Source: Pseudomonas azadiae
Lineage (GTDB): Bacteria; Pseudomonadota; Gammaproteobacteria; Pseudomonadales; Pseudomonadaceae
Direction: 5' to 3'
Length of the DNA stretch: 64,000 nucleotides
Assembly: GCF_019145355.1 (NCBI RefSeq)
Contig: NZ_JAHSTY010000002.1
Location: 1,054,001 to 1,118,000 of the forward strand
Made by a program: the position numbers and the translations under genes. Numbering within the stretch: position 1 is the first letter of the stretch; each line of letters starts with the position of its first letter. The notes below the pieces were generated by a model. The model saw nothing but the letters and a program-made list of their open reading frames with translations, ran no database searches and was not told where the DNA came from. Positions 8,505 to 17,990 of this stretch are shown piece after piece.

Positions 8505-10400
8505 TTAGATGATCTCGATCTCGTCAGCTTTCAACCATCCAGCGTCAATAACGCGTTGCTTTGCCACTTCAGGCTGAGGCGTATACACCACGATTGCGAG
8601 ACTCTGCTCGGCACGACTGCACGTTACATACAGTAGTCGGCGGGTGCGGGCCAGTGAGTCGTCATTACCCTCTCGCTGATTTTTTAGGTCGTTCGCTGAT
8701 GGCGGTTGCACCCCGAGAAGTTTTTCATAACTGAATAGAAATCCCCCAGCTTCCTCATCATTCAATATCACCATGACCCTAGGAAACTCCAAGCCCTTGA
8801 CGCCTTGGTGGGTGTCAAAGGGGGACAGACCCTGGGTGTAACCGGCGAAGGCAGCCATCTCAGAGAAACGGCGTCCTAGCACCACCTGATACGCATAAAT
8901 TTCGAGCGTTTCTCGGTCGATTGATTCGGGCGGTTCATCATTTGTAACTCCTAGCAGTTGTGCGGCAAGCAGGCGGTCGGGAACGTTCAAAAGGCCGGTG
9001 CTCAAGATCACGTGAACCACATCAGTGATGAGGGGATCATTCTCCTCAAATAGAGCGAGGAGCTCCTGGGTGGCATTACTGACTTGTTCCATCAAAGCAA
9101 GCTGGTCGGGAGCTTCCTTCATGTGACGCGGATCAAGGAGAGGTGAGCGCATCCGGACGGCCTCCATTAGGCTGAAGCTATCCTGCTGCGCCGACGCCAA
9201 AATGGGCATCACGTCGCCCATGAAGAGTTTCAAGGTAGGAAGGCTGCCGTCTAACAGTCCGGTTCGGAGGTGCTCAGCGGCGTGGAGGGGGGTAAATACT
9301 CCCTCGAACCCCATACGGCGTCCGGCCATCTTGTGCTCAAGAATGAGTGTCTTTCTCCCTGACTGACCCACTGCCCACTGCGCGTCTTGAGTAAATGCGG
9401 CCATGCGGTGAGCGATTTCCTCCTCCAGCTCAAAGCCTCGGCCAGCCACTTGGCGGGTGCAGAACATGCGTACTGCGCCTTCAACGGCGCCCTCTTTAGG
9501 GATCTGCCAATGATCGTCAGCGCTGGCTCGCATAGTGTTGATCAAATCGATCACCCTCGTCGGGCATCGCCGATTGATCTTTTTCTCCGGTTTCGCCCAG
9601 TGTTCTGGAATAGCCCGTTCCAGATTTGCTTTGCCGTCGGAGTAGATCCGCTGCATGGTATCGCCCAGTAGTCCTAGGCAGAACCTATCGGGGATCTGTT
9701 GTTGAACGCTCAAGAACGCTTCCATCAGCGGGCCATAAGTGTCTTGGCTTTCGTCGATTAGAAGTACCGGATGTAGGTCGGTCATGACATCTCGCAGCGG
9801 CTGCTGCTGTATGAACGCTGCGGCCATCTGAATGACTTCGCTGTGGTTCAGCGCTTGGCGTCCCCTGTTTTCGCCTGTAGGGCTGTACGTAAATGTAGTT
9901 ACCTGTTCGAGTTCCTCGAGCCGGCGGATTTTTCTGGCTCGGCTCGCTCTGTTGGTTTGGGTTGTCTTGTTTTCGCCTTTGGAACGATCCAGCTGTCTCT
10001 GCAGTGCAGCTATATCCTCGCCCAGCTTGACGCGCAGCCACTCGCGGATGTCATCGTTGAAGCCTTGGATCATCCGCCAAGCAAAAGCATGGATGGTCGA
10101 AACGATAACTAGAGGATCATGCTCCAGGCGACGTAAGATCTCGTCACACGCCGCATTGGTGTAAGTGATGATCGCAATCTGCCGGCCTTCAAAAATGAGT
10201 CTCTCGCGTTCTCGTTCCTTGAAGCTGCGTACTGCTTCTACGAGTGAATACGTCTTCCCAGAGCCTGCGCCGGCATATAGGAAAAAACTGGTCGGTCGAT
10301 CAAGGTTCAAGCAGGTCTGTATGATTTGATCGGCATCGAGGGCCACATCAGGCTCTGCTCTTTGAACTATTTCGGATAGGCCGTCGTTCGTCGTGCTCAC
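8505..10400 (-). CDS. UvrD/Rep-type superfamily 1 helicase, GajB-like
   Basis: SF1A helicase of 631 residues. Visible motifs: Walker A AGAGSGKT (43-50), motif Ia ITYTNAACDE (about 78-87), motif II LLIDESQD (213-220), motif III GDTMQRIY (246-253), motif V HQGVKGLEFPRVM (about 530) and motif VI RRLLYVTCSRAEQS (587-600). The start is GTG 10400, which overlaps the TGA of the OLD-type gene by GTGA with GGAGGTGA just upstream; the open frame extends further but that part lies inside the neighbour. In Gabija, GajB senses DNA ends or single strands and acts with GajA. This one is longer than the usual about 500 residues. Confidence 0.8.
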   Translation of the reverse strand: MSTTNDGLSEIVQRAEPDVALDADQIIQTCLNLDRPTSFFLYAGAGSGKTYSLVEAVRSFKERERERLIFEGRQIAIITYTNAACDEILRRLEHDPLVIVSTIHAFAWRMIQGFNDDIREWLRVKLGEDIAALQRQLDRSKGENKTTQTNRASRARKIRRLEELEQVTTFTYSPTGENRGRQALNHSEVIQMAAAFIQQQPLRDVMTDLHPVLLIDESQDTYGPLMEAFLSVQQQIPDRFCLGLLGDTMQRIYSDGKANLERAIPEHWAKPEKKINRRCPTRVIDLINTMRASADDHWQIPKEGAVEGAVRMFCTRQVAGRGFELEEEIAHRMAAFTQDAQWAVGQSGRKTLILEHKMAGRRMGFEGVFTPLHAAEHLRTGLLDGSLPTLKLFMGDVMPILASAQQDSFSLMEAVRMRSPLLDPRHMKEAPDQLALMEQVSNATQELLALFEENDPLITDVVHVILSTGLLNVPDRLLAAQLLGVTNDEPPESIDRETLEIYAYQVVLGRRFSEMAAFAGYTQGLSPFDTHQGVKGLEFPRVMVILNDEEAGGFLFSYEKLLGVQPPSANDLKNQREGNDDSLARTRRLLYVTCSRAEQSLAIVVYTPQPEVAKQRVIDAGWLKADEIEII

Positions 10401-12688
10401 GCCGTCACCTCCGTGATGGCTGTAGGAACGACTAACAGTTCGCGCTGCTTGCGCTCCAGCTTGGACTGAAGCCAAGTCAGTCCCTCCCGGATGTATTCAG
10501 GGATGGTGAGTTCGGCAAAGCCTGGATCGCCTAGAACCTGTAGCGCGAACTCGGCTTTGTCACCGTCTCGAAGAGACTCAAATAAAAGACTGGCAAGGTT
10601 GTTCGAACTCTCTGCTCCGTTCAGGGCCCGAGCAAACGCACGCATCAAACCTCGCCTTGCCTGCTTGGCTGAAAAGTGTGAGGCATTGCTAAGCACCAAG
10701 CTGTCTTCGAAGGTGTTTGGCAGCATCTCGACCTGTTCACCGGTCAGTGGCAGGTGGATATTGATCGGCGTTTGGTAAGCAATTCTGATCGCGAAAAGCT
10801 GATCGATCTGCTGGGTTTTCAGGTCATCCGCCAAAGCGAGCAATGCGTCCACGCTGTGGGGCAGGCCACCTGCTTTTGTCCAATGACGTAGCGTCGGGTT
10901 GTTCGTCTGTTGACCCGCATCTCGCTGGACTGGTTGAGCAGATCTCAGGCTGCCAGCATCCAGGTCGGTGATGACCAACGTTACGATCCCTAATGCGTCG
11001 ATCAGGGGGAGCAGCCGATGTGCATGGCTGCCACCGATGTCTAAAATGGTGATGTAGCACTGGTCAAGGAAAGGGAAATGCTTTCGAAGAAAGTGCGGAA
11101 GCATCATGCGCTCGGCGGCGCCTTCAACAAGGATTACGGCATCGGCAAAAAACAAATCGGCGTGCTGTGCCCGAAGATACCGTGTGACGAAATCTTTGGT
11201 CTGGGGCTTTTTACCGAATACGGTGGAGAGGTTTGATACCGTTGAAACCGGCACCTGTACGCCGTCCATGCCGGCAGGTAGACGCCGGAAGTACCGCAGG
11301 TTCTGATACTCAACTTCATGAGCGACATGGCTGGAGTGCGTGCTCACCATCAGTTGGCTTTTCAAGTTTGGGAAACGCTCAAGCAAAGGGTCTCTGCAGA
11401 GCACATGGTAGGCATGCTTCACGAACACCTGTTGAACTTGTACATGAAGGTGAGCTTCCGGCTCCTCAATTAGCACCAGGTGAATGGGCTCAACTCCAGC
11501 GGCGCTCTGCTCGTCAGCAGTTCTGAATTTTTTTAGCCACTCATCTCGAAACGCCATGAGCCGGAAAATCATCGAAATGAGATTTTGATATCCCAGACCG
11601 TTGGACGTCTCCGGCAGCCGAAGGGGAGGAGCGCCAGGTGCGCCACCTATGGAGTCGAGCTCAAACAGGACGGCTGCTTCGTGATTCATCCCGTCGGTGG
11701 GCGCGAGTCTGGTCGCGACACGAATACTCGGATCGCTGTTGTTGGGATATCCCAACCCGGCGACTTCCTTCAGCGCTGGTTCGAAGCTGGTGCTTAATCG
11801 GGTATCGAAAGCCACTTGTGCTGCTTCGATAGCTCTGAGCGCACCTAAATCCGAAATATCTGGACTATCTCCTGGATCAAGGTGACGGTTGTAGTAGGCA
11901 CGAAGCTGTTCCGAAAGCTTTCTACCACCAGATTGCTTGCCATCGTCATGCCCCTCGTCAGCACTGTCACCGAACCCACGCTGAGCATTGATCTCATGTA
12001 CACGGATGAGATTGATTAGTGGATTGCGCTCCAATGCCACTGAAGTTGCCGAGAGTGATTGCCGATTGGCAGAGCGAGTTCTCGAATCTGGGTCTTGAAG
12101 CTGGGCGGGATCCAGGCGATACCAGCGCACCTTGAACATCTTGCCCAGACGTCGATTGAGGTAGTCGTGCAGGCTTTGAGGCCAAAGAGGTAAATGTGGT
12201 GGATCCTCGCCTTCGGCAGCCAGTCTCTGAATCTCGGTCTTCAGTATCTCTACCCGTTCTCTCTGCTTGCGGTAGTCCACATAGAGGTCTTCCATGTCCT
12301 CCGGCTCGAGCCGGAACCGCATCCCGACCAAACCACCGCGCCAAGCAAAGTTAGGTATTAGATCTCGGATGTGATGCAGCTCGCCTTGCTCCGCCGATAT
12401 CCAGATATCCAGCGTCGGCAACCACTCTGCCCAGTCATTGGCCGATGGGATAGCGCCTGCAGCCTCCCAGGCCTGCCCAATCGCCTCTATGGTAACCACA
12501 TGAGAAAGTGTCAGATCCTGAAGGCGAAACGCGGAGGCTTTGGATACCAGAAATCTTCGCAGAGTCAGCATGGCGGAAGATTTGCCGCTGTTATTAGCCC
12601 CGACTAATAGGGTTGTCTCGGCTGCTAAGTCGATTCGAACAGACAGGAGCTTGCGGAAGTTCGCAATCTCCAGATGCTGGATGTGCAT
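10397..12688 (-). CDS. OLD-family ATPase-TOPRIM nuclease, GajA-like
   Basis: A 763-residue RecF/OLD-type protein. N-terminal ABC ATPase: MHIQHLEIANFRKL, Walker A GANNSGKS (30-37), a long insertion, a signature-like SNGLGYQNL (362-370), Walker B LVLIEEPEAHLHV (404-416) and H-loop STHSSHV (449-455). C-terminal TOPRIM nuclease: Glu in VILVEGAAE (518-526) and the DxD of VITDLDAGS (572-580). I prefer ATG 12688 with GGAAG before it over ATG 12700. Paired with a UvrD helicase it matches class 2 OLD/Gabija anti-phage modules, which nick phage DNA. It is larger than classic GajA (about 580). Confidence 0.8.
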   Translation of the reverse strand: MHIQHLEIANFRKLLSVRIDLAAETTLLVGANNSGKSSAMLTLRRFLVSKASAFRLQDLTLSHVVTIEAIGQAWEAAGAIPSANDWAEWLPTLDIWISAEQGELHHIRDLIPNFAWRGGLVGMRFRLEPEDMEDLYVDYRKQRERVEILKTEIQRLAAEGEDPPHLPLWPQSLHDYLNRRLGKMFKVRWYRLDPAQLQDPDSRTRSANRQSLSATSVALERNPLINLIRVHEINAQRGFGDSADEGHDDGKQSGGRKLSEQLRAYYNRHLDPGDSPDISDLGALRAIEAAQVAFDTRLSTSFEPALKEVAGLGYPNNSDPSIRVATRLAPTDGMNHEAAVLFELDSIGGAPGAPPLRLPETSNGLGYQNLISMIFRLMAFRDEWLKKFRTADEQSAAGVEPIHLVLIEEPEAHLHVQVQQVFVKHAYHVLCRDPLLERFPNLKSQLMVSTHSSHVAHEVEYQNLRYFRRLPAGMDGVQVPVSTVSNLSTVFGKKPQTKDFVTRYLRAQHADLFFADAVILVEGAAERMMLPHFLRKHFPFLDQCYITILDIGGSHAHRLLPLIDALGIVTLVITDLDAGSLRSAQPVQRDAGQQTNNPTLRHWTKAGGLPHSVDALLALADDLKTQQIDQLFAIRIAYQTPINIHLPLTGEQVEMLPNTFEDSLVLSNASHFSAKQARRGLMRAFARALNGAESSNNLASLLFESLRDGDKAEFALQVLGDPGFAELTIPEYIREGLTWLQSKLERKQRELLVVPTAITEVTA

Positions 12689-12700
12689 AAGCTCTTCCAT

Positions 12701-13228
12701 GAAAGCTGCTCAGCGGCTGAGTGCCGGGCTGACGCGTGCTGAGACTCTAGCTGAGCGCGGTCAAGTCGCAAATATCAGTGATTGAGTTTAGCCACCATTG
12801 CGGACGGCGAACCTGCGATTGATGCGCTTGCGTAAGGCGCTGGAGGAACGATATGACAACCTGCCAACCGACGCGCTGCTCGTTAAGGTGTTATCGATCC
12901 AAGAACAGGCTACGCTCGATTTAAATACGTCAAGCCAAGAGCAACATCAGGAGGCGAGTGCCGCGCTGGCGGTCGCTCAATGAGGTATAGCGTCTATCTA
13001 CGGTCTGATTGGTGTACAGGCTCCGTCGCAATCTTCGCCTCGTCAGCATCATAGAGTTCTTCCTACTTCACTGAAGCAATCAGCAAGGCACGTTTTATCA
13101 AGCCAATGAAAAGATGCTTTCAGACCGGTGTCAATGTTCATGGGATCTTATATGCCTTTTTACGCCTTTGTGAAAAATACTTTTGATGGCATTATGCCTC
13201 GACTAACAAGCGCGTTTAGGAGAGCTTA
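12701..13228. other. Intergenic region upstream of the Gabija-like operon
   Basis: This gap should hold the operon promoter on the minus side. One weak plus-strand frame (12822-12983) is listed separately. AT content rises toward 13140-13200. No repeat, hairpin or convincing promoter consensus stands out to me. Confidence 0.4.
12822..12983 (+). CDS. Possible small hypothetical protein (53 aa)
   Basis: ATG 12822 opens a short frame (MRLRKALEERYDNLPTDALL) with an amphipathic, helix-like composition. There is no clear ribosome site and no recognised family. It may be a remnant of a longer gene. Kept because its composition is protein-like and the gap otherwise lacks a gene. Confidence 0.25.
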   Translation: MRLRKALEERYDNLPTDALLVKVLSIQEQATLDLNTSSQEQHQEASAALAVAQ

Positions 13229-13531
13229 ATGAAAGATGATATGGAATCACGGAAACTCAGAGCCCGTTGGGATAAAGCATTTAGAGAATGGACAATCATA
13301 ATCCTGTCTGCTGCATCTGCAGTCACTGCTTGGTCGGCACTCATCATTCTAGGCAAGCTTGGCCCCTTGGTCAGCTTCAATTTTCTGAGCGTGTCGCTCA
13401 GTGCGCTCTTGATACCAGTGTCGCTAATAGCCAAAGAGCTTTGGCTTGTAAGATCTATAGCTATTGTCGGTATGATCATCGTTATGGCTACTGCTTTCGT
13501 GAACCCGCCATGGGTTGTGAGTACGCAATAG
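13229..13531 (+). CDS. Small inner-membrane protein (100 aa)
   Basis: ATG 13229 follows TTAGGAGAGC at ideal distance. A charged N-terminus of about 25 residues precedes three hydrophobic helices (about 25-45, 50-68 and 73-92). No family recognised. It lies between the Gabija-like operon, on the other strand, and a terminator at 13645-13678. The strong ribosome site argues that it is expressed. Confidence 0.6.
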   Translation: MKDDMESRKLRARWDKAFREWTIIILSAASAVTAWSALIILGKLGPLVSFNFLSVSLSALLIPVSLIAKELWLVRSIAIVGMIIVMATAFVNPPWVVSTQ

Positions 13532-13644
13532 CGTAAGATTGATGAGATCAAGGACAGTAGTTACAAGCTACTGAAAGCTTGAGATACGAACACGTCGCTG
13601 ATGTCGTACAGTCCTGACTCGCTAAGTGAATCGCGTTCATCCGA

Positions 13645-13678
13645 CCAAAGGCCCTCCATGAGAGCCTTTGGTTTTTAT
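13645..13678 (+). terminator. Rho-independent terminator
   Basis: ACCAAAGGC and GCCTTTGGT arms flank an 11-base loop and are followed by TTTTT on the plus strand, 115 bases after the small membrane protein gene. Confidence 0.7.
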
Positions 13679-13888
13679 GCGACTCAATCGTAAGCGTTTT
13701 GTTAAGTCGCTAGATCTAAAGGATTGGCGGTGGCAAATCCAGCGAAGCTGACGTGATCTTTGCCCCTGTCTGCCAGCTACGATATCTTTTTGAGCACTCC
13801 CTCCCGCTCTAAGCCTTCGCCCCACAAGGATGTCTACCAAATGCTTTGTTCTATCATTCTGAACGGTAAGCATATGCCAACATAGCAA

Positions 13889-14224
13889 TCAGCTGTAGTG
13901 GTAGCTGGGGAGTTCACTGACTTGCTGCTGGATTTCAACCACCCGCTCTGCGTCGTCCACAGGCCTGCTTCTCCGCACCTGGGGCGATCCCGAGAAGGTC
14001 AGTGGCATTAATGATGCCCTGCTCGCCGAAAAAACTGTCGTGTCAGGATAGTGAATACCCGCGAGAGATACCTTGGCTACGCCGGACACTCGGTCAAAGT
14101 AGGACAGGTAATGACAACCACCCGTTGTGCTTCATGAATGCGGAAAGTTGATGGCTGCTTTCCCTGTGACGTAGTGCTCTCGTGTGACGCGTTTGAGATC
14201 AAAATCGAATAGCGGATGGATCAT
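13889..14224 (-). pseudogene. Large member of the two-gene module, decayed copy
   Basis: From ATG 14222-14224 the frame reads MIHPLFDFDLKRVTREHYVT, homologous to the intact 158-residue protein at 7767-8243. A TGA appears after GKAAINFPHS, and a one-base shift near 14029 breaks the frame again after HYPDTTVF; the continuation is recoverable in the next frame (GEQGIINATDLLG) for a short distance, after which homology is lost. The upstream 69-residue partner is intact. Confidence 0.7.
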
Positions 14225-14430
14225 GGGAGCTTTTTGAGGCGCGCTAGACCTTGCTTGATGTGGCCGGCGTTCTCGCCGATGGTATCAAGGGCGCCACGTA
14301 CGTTATTTCCTAAATCCGCATGTCCGTGGGCTTCGATGTGGAGTGTCAGTTCCATCAGGCCAGCCTCTAAAGCGAGCTGGTTTTGGTACATTCTTTCCAG
14401 AACGTCTGATAACGAATATTCGCTTGCCAT
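14221..14430 (-). CDS. Small member of the two-gene module, intact (69 aa)
   Basis: Helical soluble protein, MASEYSLSDVLERMYQNQLA, with conserved phrases MELTLHIEAHGHADLGNNVR and GALDTIGENAGHIKQGLA. Same length as homologues at 8240-8449 (nonsense mutant) and 60541-60750 (intact). It overlaps its decayed partner by ATGA. The protein looks like a small all-helical dimer. Function unknown. Confidence 0.65.
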   Translation of the reverse strand: MASEYSLSDVLERMYQNQLALEAGLMELTLHIEAHGHADLGNNVRGALDTIGENAGHIKQGLARLKKLP

Positions 14431-14481
14431 TTTCCCTCACCTCTCCTTGGAATCATCTGAGCATATCCGTTGTGGCACGAC

Positions 14482-15543
14482 CTAGGGTATCAAGCGCATC
14501 TCGCGTAGTTTGTCGAACACATCGAAAAATGCTTGATCGCTCGCTTGGTAGGCAGTGAAGCCCATGGCACGGCTTTTCGACATATCCGTTACTACTTCGA
14601 TTGGTCGACCGAGGTCTGCATCGGTATGCCATGGTGATATCAGGCGACCAATATCGGATTCTTTCAAGCCGTTCTCCGCGACTATTTGCATCCATACGGC
14701 TTGATCGTCAGCCATCTGCTTCTCAAGAGGGGAGAGTGAAGCGGGATAATCGGCGGCAGGCAAGTCGAAGTAGTCGGCAATTCGGCTCCACATCCATTTC
14801 CAACGAAATACATCGCCGTTAGTGACGTTGAATGCTTGATTGGCCGCAGCCGGTGTGGTGGCCGCCCACAGTTGTTGTTTCGCCAACTGCCGGGCGTCCG
14901 TCATATCGGTGAGGCTGTCCCACTGCACCCTTGATCCGGGAAACACAAAAGGGCGATTGGTCTGTTTGCAAATCGAGGCATAGACGGCGAGGGTAGTTGC
15001 CATGTTCATAGCATTACCTACAGCAACCCCGGTGACGGTATGCGGGCGATGAACGCTCCATGTGAAGCCGTCCTTTTCAGCAGCAACGAAGAGTTCGTCT
15101 TCTTGGGCGTAGTAGAAATTCTCAACGTCCAAACGACCCTGCTCTTCGCGGAACGGCGTTTGCGGGAGGCTGCCTTTTCCATAGGCTTCGAATGGGCCGA
15201 GGTAGTGTTTCAGGCCAGTGACCAATGCTACGTGCTCGACGCTCTTGGCTGGGCGAATGGCGGTGAGCACATTGCGAACCATGGCGGCATTAACGCGAAT
15301 GTTTTCGGCCTCCGTGGCTTGCCGTGACCATGTGGTGATGAACACATGAGTAGGTTTCAGATCCGCAAGCGCATCTTCCAGCGAAGCTGGATCTTGGAGA
15401 TCTGCCGCGACGGGGATCACGCCTTGCGATTGCGACGGGTGCCTCGATAGCGCGGCGACCTGCCACTTGTTGTCGATTAGTAACTGAGTGATTGCGCTGC
15501 CGACGATGCCACTGGCGCCCACAACCAAAGCTGTCTGGGTCAT
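14482..15543 (-). CDS. PRISE-type short-chain dehydrogenase/reductase
   Basis: A 353-residue NAD(P)H-dependent reductase of the progesterone 5-beta-reductase/iridoid synthase-like (PRISE) family, which reduces C=C bonds of enones. Seen: dinucleotide-binding GASGIVG (9-15), the family motif VTGLKHYLGPFEAYGKG (about 108-124, containing the catalytic-type Lys) and NFYYAQED (about 142-149, with the catalytic-type Tyr). ATG 15543 has AGGAG upstream. Divergent to a DUF3429 gene 246 bases away. Substrate in this organism unknown. Confidence 0.8.
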   Translation of the reverse strand: MTQTALVVGASGIVGSAITQLLIDNKWQVAALSRHPSQSQGVIPVAADLQDPASLEDALADLKPTHVFITTWSRQATEAENIRVNAAMVRNVLTAIRPAKSVEHVALVTGLKHYLGPFEAYGKGSLPQTPFREEQGRLDVENFYYAQEDELFVAAEKDGFTWSVHRPHTVTGVAVGNAMNMATTLAVYASICKQTNRPFVFPGSRVQWDSLTDMTDARQLAKQQLWAATTPAAANQAFNVTNGDVFRWKWMWSRIADYFDLPAADYPASLSPLEKQMADDQAVWMQIVAENGLKESDIGRLISPWHTDADLGRPIEVVTDMSKSRAMGFTAYQASDQAFFDVFDKLREMRLIP

Positions 15544-15789
15544 ACGTTTCTCCTGGATTTAGATTTGGGAGTCCTCCTAAGTAACAGAGGTTCAACCTAA
15601 ACCGGAGCCGTACGGGGGGCCGTCGTAAGAGGATGTCGAACACACCTCCCGAACTCCAGTATTTGGAGCGATGGTGTCTCCCGTTTTTAAGCGGACTCTC
15701 ATGTAGCCCACCTTGCCATCAATATCTCGCCCAAAGCAGGGCTTTTGGGCCTACAGTCTTGAGTGTCGCTCACTGCGTAAGGAATACAA

Positions 15790-16254
15790 ATGAACGCGTT
15801 GCCTTTAACCTCTGTGCCAAAGCACGTCAGCCTGCTGGGTTACGGCGGTCTGTTGCCGTTTATTTTTCTGGCGCTGCTGATCCCGTTCTCTCTCGAATAT
15901 CGGCCATTGTTTGAAATTGCGCTTGTTAACTATGGCGCAGTCATCCTGAGCTTCGTCGGAGCCTTGCACTGGGGCTTCGCCATGAGCGTGCAAGACATAA
16001 GAGCCGAGCAGCGCTCCGACCGGTTTATCTGGAGTGTCATTCCTGCGCTTATTGCTTGGATTGCCACGTTATTGCCAATGCCATTGGGTTGCTTGCTGTT
16101 GGTCATCGGCTTTGTTGTCCACCTCCGGCAGGACAGGCAGCTGTTGCGGGTTATGAGCTTGCCCGTCTGGTACCTGCCGATGCGATTACGGCTTACGTTC
16201 GTGGCGAGCGTCTGCTTGCTGCTTGCCGCGCTCGTTGAGGCGCTTCATTCGTGA
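15790..16254 (+). CDS. DUF3429 family membrane protein
   Basis: A 154-residue inner-membrane protein with five hydrophobic helices (about 18-38, 45-68, 82-98, 100-115 and 130-150). The second helix carries the family-typical NYGAVILSFVGALHWGFAM. ATG 15790 has AAGGA upstream. DUF3429 proteins are widespread in Pseudomonas and uncharacterised. Convergent with the histidine phosphatase gene; a structured repeat sits between them. Confidence 0.8.
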   Translation: MNALPLTSVPKHVSLLGYGGLLPFIFLALLIPFSLEYRPLFEIALVNYGAVILSFVGALHWGFAMSVQDIRAEQRSDRFIWSVIPALIAWIATLLPMPLGCLLLVIGFVVHLRQDRQLLRVMSLPVWYLPMRLRLTFVASVCLLLAALVEALHS

Positions 16255-16354
16255 AGTCTCGTGTGCCCGACTCACTTCCATCCAAGCACCGCGTCTGAAT
16301 TAAGACGAGGCTGTTGGGCCTCTTGGCTCGTGGAAAGGTGACATGGGGTCAGTA

Positions 16355-16440
16355 GCAAGCGGAGCGCGCAGGCGGGAGGATGGAAGCCCACAGGGCCAAG
16401 ACTCGGCAACGGCGAGGCTTGGTTCACGACAGCCGTCCTC
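16355..16440 (+). repeat. Dispersed structured repeat, copy B
   Basis: GCAAGCGGAGCGCGCAGG, a shortened first hairpin region, GAGGATGGAAGCCC, then a second hairpin with CCAAG and CTTGG arms and GGTTCACGACAGCCG. Sits between convergent genes. The small open frame over it starting MEAHRAKTRQ is a repeat artefact. Confidence 0.75.
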
Positions 16441-16466
16441 GCAGAGGCAAGCTCGACATTGGCTCC

Positions 16467-17618
16467 CTAGAGCGCCTTCAGGAGACGCTCAAGCGTCTGA
16501 TGTTCCCATGTGCTGAGCAACGCAATGGGATCTGTTCCAAATCTATCACCCGCGTCAAACGACCATCGCCGTCCATCCGGACTGACGCATTCTTCGCAGT
16601 AGTCGAGCGTGTCACAGTCGCTGTAGATTGATATCCGCCAACCCTCGACGCTCACCACGAAATAGCCCGCATAAATCTCATCCCAAGATGCCTGGCTCAC
16701 CTTGGTCATCATCCGTCGCTCGAAGGTGACCTCCCGCAATACTTGGCATACCTCTCTCGCTGACAGCTCAGCCGCAGTGCTATTGCTGACGCTACTTACC
16801 TGGGATGAACGAGCTGCCGCTCTGGCCTCTTCTAGCCTTTGCTCAGCGTACATAGCCGGATCATCAACTGGCAGTGGATAGCCTGCAGCTGAGAGAGCTT
16901 CGGCGCGCTCTTCAATGAGCAGGCGCTCAGGATCACGAACGACTTGATAGGCTCTGCCCGGCGCGCGCCAAGTGGAGTCCATTCGTGGCTCCCTAGGGGC
17001 TGACCGGCTTAGTCTCCAACCGGCATCGTCGGGAGATTTCGAAAGCAGGCACTCACCGCAGTTGGGCACGTGGTTTGCGATCTCATACTCACGCCAGTCC
17101 ACCATAGCTACGCCATCAATTCCGAGCGGTTTGCGCTCAATCAGCCAGGCTACAGCGTTAATGAACTGGCCATGAGAGTACGCAACGATGTCTTGGGCGG
17201 GATGTTCAGCAAGACGCTTCAGGCAAGACCGGGCTCGAGATATAAAATCTAGGAATGACTCTGCGCCTTCACCGTCCGTGAGCGCCGGGTCTGCCTTGGC
17301 CCAATACGCCTCCACCCATTCGCGCCGATCAGCGACGGTTGTGCTAGTGCACCGCGCGGGTTCAAGGTAAGTGAATTCTTGGATGGGCCAAGTTTCAAAA
17401 GGGATATGAGAAAACACCGCTGCGGTCGCCATAGCGGTTGAATGCGCTCGGGTGAAAGGCGAGGCAACTATCAGAGCCGGAGGATGGTTGAACGACAGGG
17501 CCACCAGGTGCGCTTGCTCGAATCCTTTCGGAGTCAGAGGAATGGTCGAGTGATCTAAAGTGGCTTGGCCCGCGTTCGCAGCGCTCTCTCCATGTCGTAT
17601 TAGTCTCACATGCTTCAT
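16467..17618 (-). CDS. Histidine phosphatase with fused C-terminal Pseudomonas domain (383 aa)
   Basis: Residues 1-200 are a histidine phosphatase domain: LIRHGES (6-12) with catalytic His9, Arg57 in ASPFTR, Glu86 in TYLEP and the second His149 in YSHGQ. Residues about 200-280 are a linker. The last 100 residues (EVCQVLREVTFERRMM onward, with YCEECVSPDGRRW) resemble a small domain usually found alone in Pseudomonas (DUF7693-like, from memory). The fusion is unusual. Likely acts on a phosphorylated small molecule or protein; substrate unknown. Confidence 0.7.
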   Translation of the reverse strand: MKHVRLIRHGESAANAGQATLDHSTIPLTPKGFEQAHLVALSFNHPPALIVASPFTRAHSTAMATAAVFSHIPFETWPIQEFTYLEPARCTSTTVADRREWVEAYWAKADPALTDGEGAESFLDFISRARSCLKRLAEHPAQDIVAYSHGQFINAVAWLIERKPLGIDGVAMVDWREYEIANHVPNCGECLLSKSPDDAGWRLSRSAPREPRMDSTWRAPGRAYQVVRDPERLLIEERAEALSAAGYPLPVDDPAMYAEQRLEEARAAARSSQVSSVSNSTAAELSAREVCQVLREVTFERRMMTKVSQASWDEIYAGYFVVSVEGWRISIYSDCDTLDYCEECVSPDGRRWSFDAGDRFGTDPIALLSTWEHQTLERLLKAL

Positions 17619-17827
17619 TTACGAAATACTCGCACAGATTCGGCCATCATTTCTCTTAGATCCCCAAGGTTCCTTCCTCAATGGCCATCTATCAAGTGAC
17701 CAAAACCGTATTGTCCACCCCGCGACTGCACCTTCCAACAGAAATATGAACAGACAGGATGACTACACTCCATTGCGCAGTGCTGAAGGTATCCCTGGAG
17801 TTTCTTCCGTCGATGGAAATAACGAGA

Positions 17828-17928
17828 GCAAGCGGAGCGCGCAGGCCAGTAAGGCCGGAGACGCGAGGATGGAAGCCCAGAGGGCCATGACTTGGCGTCA
17901 GCCATGGCATGGTTTACGACAGCCGACC
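17828..17928 (+). repeat. Dispersed structured repeat, copy C
   Basis: GCAAGCGGAGCGCGCA, hairpin 1 with GGCC-AGTAA-GGCC, GAGGATGGAAGCCC, hairpin 2 with CCATG and CATGG arms, then GGTTTACGACAGCCG. It fills the 370-base gap between the phosphatase and the XRE regulator, which otherwise holds nothing I can name. Confidence 0.75.
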
Positions 17929-17990
17929 CGATAGGGCGCGCCATAAATTGGGATTTGCTTAGATTGTAGGATTGCTGATGTTCTGCAGGC

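Noticed and set aside
9832..10164. Long plus-strand frames across the helicase gene
   Set aside because: Shadows of the GajB-like coding strand, rich in Ser/Leu/Arg without domain logic.
16380..16631. ORF MEAHRAKTRQRRG and similar Arg-rich frames over 5733-6002, 17815-17934, 19400-19450 and 40334-40600
   Set aside because: They lie on the dispersed structured repeat and arise from its GC-rich sequence; similar frames are commonly misannotated. Only the truncated homologue part of 40334-40441 is kept as a relic.
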